From the NCBI RefSeq assembly GCF_002865645.1, contig NW_020194518.1, positions 1,859,463-1,923,462 of the forward strand: a stretch of 64,000 nucleotides of DNA. The letters are read 5' to 3'. Position 1 is the stretch's first letter. Each line of letters begins with the position of its first letter. Made by a program: the position numbers and the translations under genes. This DNA is from Hyaloscypha bicolor E (lineage: Eukaryota > Ascomycota > Leotiomycetes > Helotiales > Hyaloscyphaceae). A model generated the notes under the pieces. It saw only the letters and a list, made by a program, of their open reading frames with translations. It was not told the DNA's origin and made no database searches. Positions 10,468-20,779 of this stretch are shown here, piece by piece.

Positions 10468-11643
10468 AGAAAATATAATATATTAATTTATATATATTAA
10501 TTTATATATATTAATATATATAAAGTAATATATACGAGTACTTGCTATTATCTACTAATTTCGGTTAATATAATCTCTAATTAATATTCGGAAAAAGAGG
10601 TTATTTTATATTTTCTAATATTAGACGAAAAGTAACTTAATATTAGATAAGAACTACCTAAATATACTATTATAGAAATAACCTGAGCTATTAATTCTTT
10701 TCTGTTTCCTTCTTTTATTAAGTGCTTTTTTTTTTTTAAATATACTAGGTCTATTAGCTTACTAAGCGAATTATATAGTATTATATTTCATTTTATATAT
10801 AAATAACGGGGCCATAAATAAAAGTATAAGACATTTTATTATTAGCTTAATATAACCTGTATAGGGCCTAAATATTTATTATAGATATCTTTCTAGGCTT
10901 TCCGAAATAGTAATATTTATTACTATAAAAGAAAGAAAAAAAACAATAGGTTTAATAATCTTGGAATCTCTAGCTTAATTCTTTTTTTTACCTAAAAATA
11001 ATTAATCAAGTACTTCTAATAAATAATAAATAGCTAGTATTTAAAACCCAGATTTATTTATCTCTAAAGTAATACTTGATTTCTTTAATACTTAATTATT
11101 TAATACTTAGCTATTTATATTATATATAGGATATTTGCTTCCTTAGATATTCTTATTATAATAAGTTTTATAAGAAGCCATATTTTTATTTAATAAAATA
11201 AAAAGAATATTAGCGAAATAATATATAATTCTAATAATTTTATTAATATTTTTCAAGATATATAAGTAAAAGTATTATTATATAAAAAGAGAAATATTAA
11301 TTAAGATAGAAGCTTAACTCTTAATAAAGTTATAAAGGGTTTAAATAAGTTTAAATTCTATTATATTTACTATAAGGGCATTTTTCGCTAATTATTTTTT
11401 ATGAATTTTAATAAATATTAATTAGCTAAACAAGTAATTTAAAAATCGGATTTCTCTGAAAAACTTTATTTTCTTTACTTTCTCGTTTCTAATTATAAGT
11501 AATTACCCTTAATATATTAAATAATATATAGCTATAATTTATTTTTTTATTTTTTTTCTAATAAGTAATATATTTGGTATTTAATTACTTATAGATATAG
11601 AATTAATTTTCTTTAGACTCTCAAAAAATATTTATTTATTTAG

Positions 11644-12124
11644 TATAAAAGAGAAACTATAATAAAACAAAAACTTATATAAAGTATACTAGAATATAAA
11701 ACATAACTTAATAATAAAATAATAAGATTAAAAATATAAATAATAAAATATAAATAATAAAATATAAATAATAAAATATAAATAATAAAATATAAATAAT
11801 AAAATATAAATAATAAAATATAAATAATATAAATAATAAAATTATAAATAATAAAATATAAATAATAAAATATAAATAATAAAATATAAATAATAAAATA
11901 TAAATAATAAAATATAAATAATAAAATATAAATAATATATAATATATAAAAGCTTATTTAATTAAATATTTAAAAGAAATTATTTCTTGAAATTATAGAA
12001 AACTAGTTTTTTTTTATAATTCCTATAAGTTATATATAAAAGGCTATAGCCTTTATTATATAATTAAAATCTTAAAACCGCTAAAATAATATAATTTTTA
12101 GAAAATACGATTTATTATACTATA
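11644..12124 (-). repeat. Lone LTR (copy D) of the main gypsy family, expanded
   Basis: Both ends match the 303-bp family LTR on the minus strand: TATAAAAGAGAAACTATAAT at the left and a terminus at 12105-12124 in which every difference from the family end is C-to-T or G-to-A. It is 481 bp because an internal AT motif has expanded into a minisatellite. Flanks do not match the internal region of the family, so it is a solo LTR or a broken end. No target duplication is visible. Confidence 0.75.
11735..11938. repeat. 14-bp minisatellite inside the LTR
   Basis: The unit AATAAAATATAAAT is repeated about fourteen times, nearly perfect, with one or two slightly irregular units near 11820-11850. Other LTRs of the family have only one or two units at the matching place (TATAAATAGTAAAATATAA). 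Confidence 0.95.
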
Positions 12125-13340
12125 ATATTTATAGTATTAATCTAATAATTAATAAGTCTATTATATATTCTTTTTCTTATTAGAGAAAAATACCTAATAA
12201 CTAACTTAATATAAATTAAGTAAAATTTATTCTATTATTACCTCTCGGAACTTGAATTATATTAAAGTTATATTTAGGCTAATATTACTAAGATAATATT
12301 TATAAAATACTTTAATTTATTAATTAACTATATTAAAATAATCTATATATTAATATTTCAAAATCTCTTTCTATTTCTAAACTATAATAAGATTATATAT
12401 AATTTGCTTTTACTATTATTTAAGCCAAATATCTTAATTTATATAATATATTTTAATACTAAAAAGCTATAATATATTATATATAATTCTATAGAAAAAA
12501 GGAAAAGTAATTAGAAAAGAAGTATTTTAGTATAATATATTAATATCTTGATTTTAATAGTAAAACGTTTAATATAGTATCTATTAATCTTACTTTTTTA
12601 AAATTCTATAAGATAAAGTATATTAATATATTTCGAGCTTTTCTTCTTAAATACTATTAAAACAAAAAACAGATTAAGGCTAATATTATTAAATATAGTT
12701 AGAAGTTTATCTTATTTATTATTAAGGGAAAGCATTTTATATAAATAATAGAGATCTTATATAATTATTTATTAATAGCCGAATAATAATTAATTTCGAC
12801 TTTTTCTAGAAAATAAATTCTAATTATTTTAGACTATATATTAATCTAAATATAATAAGACCAAGTTAGCTACTTCCGGAATAGTTATATTATATTATAG
12901 TTAAGAGTAATAGTATTAAGCTAACCGAGCTTATAGAAAGGAATTTATTTATTTATTATCTAACTATACTAGGTTTTAGTTTTAGTAAAAAGATATAAAA
13001 TAAATCTATATCTTATATAATTTAGTAGGATATTAGGCTAATTTAAGATATAATAGAGTTTGTAATTACTAATATAAAAGATATTAAATAGTTGTCCTTA
13101 CCTTTTAATTATTTATTAATTTCCGATATATAAAGAGATATTATTATAATTCTAGTTAAGACTTATAGTAACCCTGGTATAGTATTTAATAATATTATTA
13201 TAGGAAAGGAAAGAAGACTTAATATTCTCTTATAATATAGCTCTAGATTATTTCTTTTATATTAATTATACTAATATACGAAAGTGGCTGGCCCGGACTA
13301 GAAAAGACCTTAATAGTAGAGACAGTATCTAAGCTCCTGA

Positions 13341-14057
13341 AATAATCTCTTTATTTAATATGTTTTACTGTCTTATGTCTCTAAAGCCTGGTCTAACTAT
13401 TAGATTTCTACTAGGGAATTATTAACTAATATAGCCAAGCTCGAAATATAACTTTTTTGTATTTTCAAGATTACTAGCTATTAGAATACTATTCTTCTCC
13501 TGGATAAAGCAGATATCTTTCTCGAGTAACGGATATCGGAGAATCTGATTCGTAATAGCCTTGTCTCGGTATTCCTCCGTAAGTTAGAATATTATAAGGG
13601 GATTATATTCCTTATAATAAACCGTATTATTAAGTTTGATCCAGTAATCCTTAGCAGAATCCACGTTATATTGAGATACGGCAATTTGACCAAGGATTCG
13701 GGAAGGAAGGTCTGGAAATAGTTTATTATAATAGCGAATATGTCTGAAAGAGGAGCGAGGATTAGTAATGCGAAGTTGGAGTGTTTAGTTAGTACCAAGC
13801 TCAATAGCAGGCAGGTAAGAGTCTCTTGTGGCATGTTTCTCTTTCTCTTGGCTTATAATCGACTCTAGATCAAGAATATTATGGCTATAGTACAGGCCTT
13901 GGCTAAGAAGGAGAAGAGCCGAGTATGTTTCTCTTATATTCGGAGGACTATTACCGCGAGCAAGGAGTTCATTTCTGAGTTCAAAGGCGGGGTCGACGTG
14001 GAGCACTTATACCTTTAGTCTCAGTCATGCGGGAACAGGATCGTAGTAAGAGGACAT
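13341..14057 (-). pseudogene. Unidentified protein gene broken by RIP
   Basis: From ATG at 14057 (MSSYYDPVPA) one frame runs more than 220 codons to about 13341, interrupted only by TGA, TAA and TAG at positions where Trp or Gln codons would fit. It includes LHVDPAFELRNELLARGNSP, a helical middle (SALLLLSQGLYYSHNILD), RYYNKLFPDLPSRILGQIAV, SAKDYWIKLNNTVYYKEYNP and EKDICFIQEKNSILIASNLE. The consistency of one frame across this length shows that a gene once existed. AT content rises towards the 3' end, which enters the AT-rich block. I do not recognise the family; there is no signal peptide or clear membrane segment. Confidence 0.5.
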
Positions 14058-14336
14058 TTCTGCCAGGACTTGTTGATATGGGATCTTGATTTGGTATTGT
14101 TTCGCATTCCCTTTGGAGGGTCGGATTGGATTAAATATATGGATTTAGGTGCTGGTTGTTTCTTTTATTGACTTATGGATATGTTATGCCGTGCGTTCCC
14201 TTTGGATCATAAATATAGTTACCGCGAGAAAATTCTGTGCCTTGGTGACTAAATTTATTCCTCAGGCTGTAACGTCTTGGCTTCTAGAACATTCCGGGAC
14301 AAGCCAAAAGCCAAGCACGCTCTAGCAAGGTCTTTC

Positions 14337-14374
14337 TGGTGTATCGTGTTCGCATTACGTTCGATTTCAAAATA
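14337..14374 (+). repeat. 38-bp inverted repeat, left copy
   Basis: TGGTGTATCGTGTTCGC and then ACGTTCGATTTCAAAATA form 38 bp that recur in reverse complement at 19450-19487 with two or three mismatches. Both copies are followed internally by AT-rich DNA. The bases just outside are TTTC on both sides, a possible 4-bp duplication. Confidence 0.8.
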
Positions 14375-15519
14375 CGTGATAAAAAAACACCTTGAATTTA
14401 ATATGAGAACCCAACGCCTTATAAGAAATCTGAGTAATAGATCTTATAGTTAGAGACTTATTAAGTAATTACAACTGGCGGCTTTAAGTTATTATTTGTT
14501 ATTTTAAAGGTATTAATTTATTACTATTTAATTGTTGAAGTTATAAGCGTTACTTGCTACTTTTCTAAGCTTGATTCACTAAAACGGAAGCCTAAAGAAC
14601 TCTTTTATAACTTATTAAATACGGGTTGGATACTAGTTTCGGCTCCTATTGGAGTGAGTCCAAATTTGGAGTTGTAACTTAGCAATAAATCCACTTCCAG
14701 GGCCATCTGAGACTACCACTTCCTCTATTAATCTCTTCTATGAATGTATGTCTTTAGCGACTGTCGTCCTACCATAGGCTTTTCTTCCTTGGAATATCCT
14801 ATTTATCCGTTCTTTGGTTATACCAAAGGAACGGAGTTGGAATGGCATCGTGATTTTTCCTATCAAACCACTCTTTCCACCACCGTTAGCAAGCCTTATG
14901 TTATATTTACGAAAATATAAAGTAAGTACGCATGCTGTTTTGAGATGAACGGGTGGATTTCTGGATAATGCCCCGCAGAAGACGGAGATTGTCAGTCTCA
15001 GCGACTTCGAGCCGATATTTCCCCAACTCTCTTGAAGAAGTTAACCAAGAAATCCTCCTTTTTGGAATGGATTAATTGTCGTTTATTTCGCCAGGGAATC
15101 AGGTATAAAAGTCTTGAGAGTCAGGGAATTTAGGGGGAACAAAGTTGAAAGGCGTTAGACGAATCAGTTTTGTTCCATACTAGGTGTCGACCATGTCACT
15201 TCGTCATCGTCATCGAATTAGTCTCTTAGATCCCCCCCACAATTACAGTTTTCGTGTCTAGGGCTCACTGATGATATTCGCTCTTTTGATGACAACATGC
15301 AGTGAAGAATATAATGCGAATTCATACTAGGATTCTTACCTGTCGCGGCACTTAACCTCCACTAGTACGAAGCCTAAGGAGTTCGAAGCAGCATTAATTC
15401 TCGTGATTATACTAGCTTTTTCAATCGCAAATTGGATATCTCGTAATATATAGTGAAATCAATATAAAAGATCTTATGGCGTTCTAGACCTAAAGCTCCG
15501 TATAACTAATATATATTTA
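14375..15519. other. No gene seen
   Basis: The first ~230 bp is AT-rich and may be transposon sequence linked to the inverted repeat at 14337. The rest is mixed composition without a recognisable coding frame. Confidence 0.4.
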
Positions 15520-16967
15520 TCAATCTTTTGATATAATGCCCTGACCTAATTTACACTTTGCGACAAGGAAAACATAAGAACTCATAAGCATTGCTACACC
15601 GGTAAATACTTGCAACCCTACGAAACTTTTATGACAAAGTTCTATAAGTTGGCCGCCAATTAGGCTTCCTAATAAAACAGACAAAGATATGACAGCCGAT
15701 TGCACACCAATTCTCGTTCCGGTCTGGCTCGTGATAGATATTTGACCTATAAGAGCGGGAGCAAGTGAAGTGAACGTGCTTACAAATAATCCGTACAGGC
15801 CAGCGAATACAAACAGATGAACTCCATTTGCCGACAACAGCCAAAGAGTGAGGACTAAAATACTAGAAGCTGCTGTAGCAATGATAACAATATTAAATCG
15901 ACCAATGCAATCGGCTATATAGCCCTGTAATACGGCCGAAAAGACTATAATCTGTTAGTATAGATAGGACTTGTATCAATTCAGTATACATTCCTTACGG
16001 CATTTAAGACAACTACAAGATAGCCGGTATTAGCGGCTGACATTCCAAATACCTCAGCTTGGACGCTGATAAAGTTAAATAGTAGAAACATTCCGGAACA
16101 AAATAGAAAGCTTCCAAGACATACAAGGCCAAATGGATACTCCCTAAATGGAGCCATAAACTGGGCAAGGCAAACAGGACTCCGTATAAGCCTTGAGCAA
16201 GACGTGACTATCATATTGGCCATAATAAGCAGAATGAACATCAAGAATGTTATACTCCGCACCGTCCAGCCAAATCCAAGGCGTGAAATTAGGCCACGTA
16301 TCATGGTTGGGTAGACGATGCCACCAAGACTTGATCCACTGCTCATAACACCAAGTGCAAGAGCTCAGTTCTTCTCAAACCAGGTGCTAACGCTAGTAAC
16401 TCCTATAAAATGTTAGAACAATTGCAATGAAGCATGACGCCTTACCAGAATAATAGATCGCACTAGTACCAATAGAAGTGCATATTCCTTGTGCCAACAG
16501 TACTTGGTAGTATTTCTTGGCTATAGACATCATTAAGAGGCCGAAAAGGTGCATAACAGACCCAAAAGCTAACACTAGTTATGGGCCATGTGCAACGACT
16601 GGGCGGCACGAAACCGGGAACTGGGAATTACATATTCTATTTTGACCCAAAGTAAAGGCATCTTTCCCCACTATGAAGTTTCAACAATGCTCTGGGGAAC
16701 AATCCTCGGAAGTTTTATATCGAATTATAGTCGCTTGGCCATAGTGGTTGCCAAATCCACACGCTACGAGCGACGTGAACACACTGTGTTTTGTCGTTTC
16801 GTCAGAACGAAGAAATAGACGATATTAGATAAACAATATTCAAACGATTTGAATTTGAACAAATCCCTATGGCGAGTTTCAGCGTCTAGGCAGAGGTGCT
16901 CAACTTCGCCTACCCTTTCGTCGTCATCCAAAGAGTAATTCGTTCTCGCCTCTGGCTTTATCATCAT
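15520..16967 (-). pseudogene. MFS transporter (monocarboxylate-permease-like), broken
   Basis: Minus-strand remnant of a 12-helix Major Facilitator protein of the fungal monocarboxylate-transporter-like group, plasma-membrane solute carriers. Readable parts: HGP-LVLAFGSVMHLFGLLMMS with YYQVLLAQGICTSIGTSAIYYS (helices ~3-4), then after a 43-nt intron (16445-16403) VMSSGSSLGGIVYPTMI, and helices 5-8. A second intron (15998-15952, 47 nt) leads to the last exon with TGTRIGVQSAVISLSVLLGS and the final helices, ending in TAA. A TGA at 16365-16367 interrupts WFEKN-ALALG, where Trp is expected, a RIP-type change. The N-terminal part (MMIKPEARTNYSLDDDE, from 16967) cannot be joined in frame to the first helices, so that region (16590-16800) is scrambled. 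Clearly non-functional. Confidence 0.8.
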
Positions 16968-17009
16968 TAAATCATCACAGCAGCCGTGAGCGCTAGGTCA
17001 AAGATCGTA

Positions 17010-17604
17010 ATGTCTGTCTCAAGGCTCCAAGATGGAAGCTTCCAAGAAAGACTCGCGGCGTTCAAAGCGGTTGGCAGTTCGCAGGCAGGCATCCCGCATG
17101 TATATGAAGATGATAGTTGAAGACAGCAGTCAGCAAAATAAAAGTTCTCAGCTCGGGTCGATCGCCGAATTGATTTGGAAACACTGGCTTGACACAATGA
17201 CTAGGCACAAAGCTCGTATAATTCGACCGTCGGATGCCCAAAGATAGCTGCCGATCATCTGCAAGTAAGAGGATCTACAAGGCAATTTACGTACGGTCGC
17301 GCATTCCAATGTGATGGCAGAACTGGATGGACACCAATTGCATTCAGGCAGATGGGAGAAGCTAATGACTTCAGTGCTCAGTCTGAGTAAGATTGGGCCT
17401 CAAGTGGTATAGCGTCGCCAATTGGCTTTGCTACATGCTAGAAGGAACCGCATAGCGCTCAAGTAGACAAGCTTTGTGGATGAAGCTTCTTTTCTTAGAT
17501 GCTGTAGACCTTAGCCTCGGACTTACGAGCCAATTGGCTTTTTAAAGATAGTTACCTGATGTACTGTGAGCATGCTTTGGATACGAAGCTCACGTAATGA
17601 TCGT
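17010..17604 (+). pseudogene. Unidentified 198-codon gene with RIP-type stops
   Basis: From ATG 17010 (MSVSRLQDGSFQERLAAFKA) a single plus frame runs to TAA at 17602-17604. It is interrupted by TGA, TAA and TAG codons that all fit former Trp or Gln codons. Protein-like segments include SSQAGIPHVYEDDS, DRRIDLETLA, STRQFTYGRAFQCDGRTGW, TPIAFRQMGEANDFSAQSE and LRANWLFKDSYLMYCEHALD. Base composition is balanced, so this gene was hit lightly, and no indel has broken the frame. No signal peptide. I do not recognise the family. It lies between the MFS remnant (divergent) and the secreted-protein gene at 17804 (same strand). Confidence 0.55.
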
Positions 17605-17654
17605 CATAATATAGGAGGCTGCTACGTAGATGATAGGCATCATGAGTTCTCCGG

Positions 17655-17667
17655 ATAAATATAAAAG
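17655..17667 (+). promoter_or_regulatory. TATA-like element upstream of the 17804 gene
   Basis: ATAAATATAAAAG lies about 140 bp upstream of the ATG, in otherwise balanced sequence, just before the duplicated leader. Confidence 0.4.
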
Positions 17668-17705
17668 TGATGGCATAGCAAGCACCAGCTATTGCGCGAT
17701 TCAGT

Positions 17706-17795
17706 CTTCCAAAGTCCTCTGAACAATAAAGTCAAGCAACCTATACAAGCCTTCCAAAATTCTCTGAACAATAAAGTCAAGCAACCTACACAAGC
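17706..17795 (+). repeat. Two tandem 45-bp copies in the 5' leader
   Basis: Each copy begins CTTCCAAA and contains CTGAACAATAAAGTCAAGCA. The start of a third copy (CTTCCAAAATG) carries the start codon of the next gene, so the duplication lies wholly in its probable 5' untranslated region. Confidence 0.9.
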
Positions 17796-17803
17796 CTTCC
17801 AAA

Positions 17804-18075
17804 ATGCGTTTCGCCATGATTATTCTTGCCTTCGCGGCAACCTTTGTGGCAGCTGGTTGCCCAGGTGGCGATGGCAAATCTTGCTGCCCAGATGGACAGT
17901 TCTCTGTATGTGATGGATGACAATTCAAAGAATTGGAGAAAGTTTTGCAACAGAAGAAGTTGACATTGAACAGTGCTCGGACGGTATTGGCGCATGTGAG
18001 TGTGTGCCTTGCGGACAAGAATGTGCCGTCAACTGCTGGTACGTGGACTCTGACCCTTGCGAATATATGGACTGA
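17804..18075 (+). pseudogene. Small secreted cysteine-rich protein gene, probably frameshifted
   Basis: ATG 17804 begins MRFAMIILAFAATFVAAG, a signal peptide, followed by CPGGDGKSCCPDGQFS. A GTATGT donor follows at once and ACAG lies 44 nt later, so an intron is likely. Downstream the cysteine-rich continuation is obvious, EQCSDGIGACECVPCGQEC then NCWYVDSDPCEY and TGA at 18075, but it is in a register that this intron does not produce. No other GT-AG pair I tried joins the two without a stop. The simplest reading is a one-base frameshift; an unusual splice is the alternative. If joined, the product would be a secreted protein of about 75-80 residues with some twelve cysteines. Unread directly, the first exon frame ends at VCDG and TGA. 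Confidence 0.6.
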
Positions 18076-18289
18076 AGCTAAAATTTCTTTAGCTGAGCGG
18101 CTTACGGATATAATTCACATTGGCGCGAGAAGGAAAAGACCGAGGAACACAATGCAGCGGTCGTGTGGAAGATGGTTGAATCCGTTTGGTACAAATAGGA
18201 TGATGGAATGAGTAATAACTCAAAACTCCGGTTTCTTAAGCGCGGAGGGCAATCGTTCTTTTAGCAAAATGACAGTCTTTACAGAGCTG

Positions 18290-18855
18290 ACTTGCTCTTC
18301 TATGTGCGGTGCATTCTTTATCATCACAGTAGACCAAGTACCCATCAGCCACTTGCTAACGCCTGGAAGTTCCGGTTGCAGAGCCATACACCGCGATTTA
18401 AGAAAAGACTAAAACAGGGAATAGTAACGCGCCCCCGAAAGTTACAGATATCTGCGATCAAGTTCGTGAGCCAACCGGGGACAGCAAAGAAATGCTACTT
18501 CATAGTGCTCATGGAGCGGCTTCAAAGATTTATTCGCTCTGGAGCTGTAGTGACCCATTGGGGCTGAATGAGCTGGCAGAGGCTTCTTCAAAATGGGGAG
18601 TGCCGGGTTTGCAATGGCTGTCGCTATCCGGGCGATCGCAGAGGTAGTCGTACGCAGTTCATAAGCTGCATGAACGTGACTCTGCGCCTTGTATGCTTGA
18701 TGGGTTCCAACAGTTCATAGACTGGCCCGTGGCTGGTTTTATTGTCGTGGACGATTCTCGTGAGGTTTCTTCCCGTGATTCGGTTGGGTGCCCGACCCCA
18801 GATTTCGCGGGGCGGATACTCGTGCAGTACGGTACTGTACAAGTACTGTACTAGT
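18290..18855 (+). pseudogene. Unidentified coding remnant
   Basis: One plus frame is protein-like over about 180 codons with a few Gln- or Trp-type stops: RLEVPVAEPYTAI, DICDQVREPTGDSKEMLLHS, KIYSLWSCSDPLGLNELAEA, WGVPGLQWLSLSGRSQR, DGFQQFIDWPVAGFIVVDDS and GRILVQYGTVQVLY. No start codon can be assigned and no family is recognised. A shorter fully open frame in another register (from 18292) looks less protein-like. Confidence 0.35.
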
Positions 18856-19125
18856 AGACCCTTGCAGATCAACACGTCTCACCATCATCAATCACTGACT
18901 TCAAACCAAACATTTACTGGCTACCGGGCGCCTCTCGCCCTGCTTCCGAACATCCTGGCGCTGCCTTCTCGTCTACGTGCAGGATTCTTCATAATCCTCT
19001 TCTTTATCGTCACGTCCGCCATTCTGGCTTCCACTCGCTTTGGATCTCGACTTGCGTCGCTCTTCACGCAAATTCGACCTGCGGCAGCCTTCTCCGCCTT
19101 CACGAGACCAGTTACTACCAGTACG

Positions 19126-19300
19126 ATGGCACCGAAGGTCTATCAGAAGCCTCCTCAGGCTCCACCTAGCTTCATAGCTACCACAGCCTCCTTAGTAGAG
19201 GATGCGAAAGCTATCTGTGGTATGTTTACTGGGAGGCGCCCATTCTGATGCCGAGTGGCTTCTGCCTTTGCATATGAGCACGTCCACCAAGTCTTTTGCA
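19126..19300 (+). pseudogene. First exon of an M3-family oligopeptidase, truncated
   Basis: ATG 19126 gives MAPKVYQKPPQAPPSFIAT followed by SLVEDAKAIC. This is the typical N-terminus of fungal thimet-oligopeptidase/saccharolysin-like zinc peptidases (family M3), which degrade short peptides in cytosol or mitochondria. The exon ends at a GTATGT donor (19220), and a TTTTGCAG acceptor lies at 19293-19300. Immediately after the acceptor the sequence turns into AT-rich repeat DNA, so the other ~650 residues, including the HEXXH zinc site, are absent. Upstream sequence to about 18860 resembles the native 5' region. Cause: probably an insertion or rearrangement at 19301. Confidence 0.6.
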
Positions 19301-19487
19301 GATTAATAAAGAAAAACTCTTTGACGAAATTTATTCTTAGAGTTTATTAGCTTAATCTTAGGCTTTAGAGTTCTATTATAATTTATTATTATTAAGTTAT
19401 ATTTATTTAGATTATTACAACTGTACACCTCGTGCGCGCTTATCCGAAATATTTTGAAATCGAACGTATGGCGAACACGATACACCA
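19301..19487 (-). repeat. AT-rich repeat end with the right 38-bp inverted repeat (19450-19487)
   Basis: About 110 bp of AT-rich DNA is followed by a short GC-balanced stretch and the reverse complement of 14337-14374. It interrupts the M3 peptidase remnant. It may be the end of the same transposon that ends at 14337, or a second copy in opposite orientation. Confidence 0.55.
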
Positions 19488-20020
19488 TTTCCGAGATGCC
19501 TCCACCAAATAAGTACCCAGAAGCGCGGCTCCAAAAGCAAAGTCACTAGCTACTAAAGGTGTGACGTCCTGCAGCATTGCAATGTGTTCTTTGACCCAAT
19601 GCAAAATTCTCGGATTAGCGAGGGTCCCAATTCGGTTCCAACACAGATGACCTCACAATGCAGCTTATCTTGCATTTGTACACGTCATATCTAAAATTAC
19701 TCCGTATTGAAACTTTTTATTCATTCTCAAAACCGGGATCCCTTTGGCTTGTGTACCAGGTGGGTGGCTAAAATTAGCCGCTGACCACCATAATGGCAGG
19801 CACGCCTTTTCTGAGGCAGAACTTCGTTGCTTAATTGCGCAACCTTCTGTACACAAGAGGAGGTTCAAACGGGCTCCAACTACTAAATATAGCCCCTATC
19901 CGCAGGGCATCGTCGTTGTCATCGCCCTCGCTACGTCTCACTTCGCAGCATCGAATCCTCTACCGACATTATTCTGACACCAAGTCATCTCACTTCTACG
20001 TCCATACATCGCCAATCAAT

Positions 20021-20779
20021 ATGTCAAAGACGGTTCGAATTTCAGCAGCCTTTTCCACGATTTCGTCTAGATTAGACTCCTTCGGATGGCCTTACGAATG
20101 TTTCCCTCCCAAGCAGCTGGCAATAAATGGATTTTATAAAAGCCCAAGCGACAAACCCAACGAGGTCATCTGTTTCTCTTGCGGGGCGAAGGGGTATTGT
20201 GTAGGTTCTTCTAATGTAATCACAGATAGACAACTACTGGCGAGGCACGATGAGAACTGTCTTTGGGCAGATATGCGTCGGGAAATCATGGCACACTCAA
20301 GCTCAGTTATTACAAGACCGACGGACCACTCTGTCGTAGCTGGGCCCCCACAACAGCAACTCGAGACAGAATGTTCACCATCCCCGGACAGGTCATCTCC
20401 CTCATCTTCTCCGCTGTCTACCGCTAACACCACATCCGTTGAGACGGCTACTGAATCGAGCCCGACTTCTGCAGATAGCCTGCGTACTAGATCCGACAGC
20501 ACACCTCCATGTCAACGTCCACAAAGCACATCACAAGAACCGATTTCCGACCAAGATACATCTGTCGCGACAGCGCCATACTTCTTTTCCGAGTTCTCGC
20601 TCTCTGGACTTCCTACGCATTCCAGCTTTCAGTTGAGCGTGGAAGGTAGAGAAATAAGCTCTAAGCTTCGTTGCGATTATTGCATCAACAATGTGGCTAA
20701 GTTGGATAAGCCGCAAATGAAGAAGAGAAAGATCATATACGCAGACCAGGCAGGTAGGACGGGTTCCAAGGAGAAATAA
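20021..20779 (+). CDS. BIR-domain protein, 252 aa
   Basis: The frame is open without ATG-free compromise from 20021 (MSKTVRISAAFSTISSRLDS) to TAA. Residues ~14-82 form a baculoviral-IAP-repeat-like fold: SRLDSFGWP, then QLAINGFYKSPSD, then VICFSCGAKGYC and later LLARHDENCLW. The Arg, Trp-Pro, Gly-Phe-Tyr and C-X2-C...H...C landmarks are present, though the H to C spacing (H-X3-C) is shorter than the usual ~6-8, so zinc binding is uncertain. Residues ~90-185 are Ser/Thr/Pro-rich and disordered, followed by a basic tail with KKRK (possible nuclear signal). Fungal Bir1/Pbh1-type proteins of the chromosomal passenger complex are far longer and have two BIRs, so this is either a short paralogue or the 5' part of one. 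A longer in-frame start at 19835 exists, but the residues before 20021 look like leader sequence. Confidence 0.6.
   Translation: MSKTVRISAAFSTISSRLDSFGWPYECFPPKQLAINGFYKSPSDKPNEVICFSCGAKGYCVGSSNVITDRQLLARHDENCLWADMRREIMAHSSSVITRPTDHSVVAGPPQQQLETECSPSPDRSSPSSSPLSTANTTSVETATESSPTSADSLRTRSDSTPPCQRPQSTSQEPISDQDTSVATAPYFFSEFSLSGLPTHSSFQLSVEGREISSKLRCDYCINNVAKLDKPQMKKRKIIYADQAGRTGSKEK

Larger units (their letters stand above)
10468..13340. other. RIP-degraded AT-rich block
   Basis: Very AT-rich throughout with many TA steps and no open frame. Apart from the LTR at 11644-12124 I could not match it to the other elements. Presumably decayed transposon sequence. Confidence 0.6.

Noticed and set aside
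11735..11938. CRISPR-like array
   Set aside because: Units are directly adjacent with no spacers; it is a minisatellite inside an LTR.
18742..19125. In-frame extension upstream of the M3 peptidase start
   Set aside because: The frame is open but has no ATG before 19126; its composition fits a 5' untranslated or promoter region.
14337..19487. Starship-type giant transposon cargo
   Set aside because: No tyrosine-recombinase captain (DUF3435) was recognised, and the flanking repeats are inverted, unlike Starship ends. A smaller DNA transposon remains possible.
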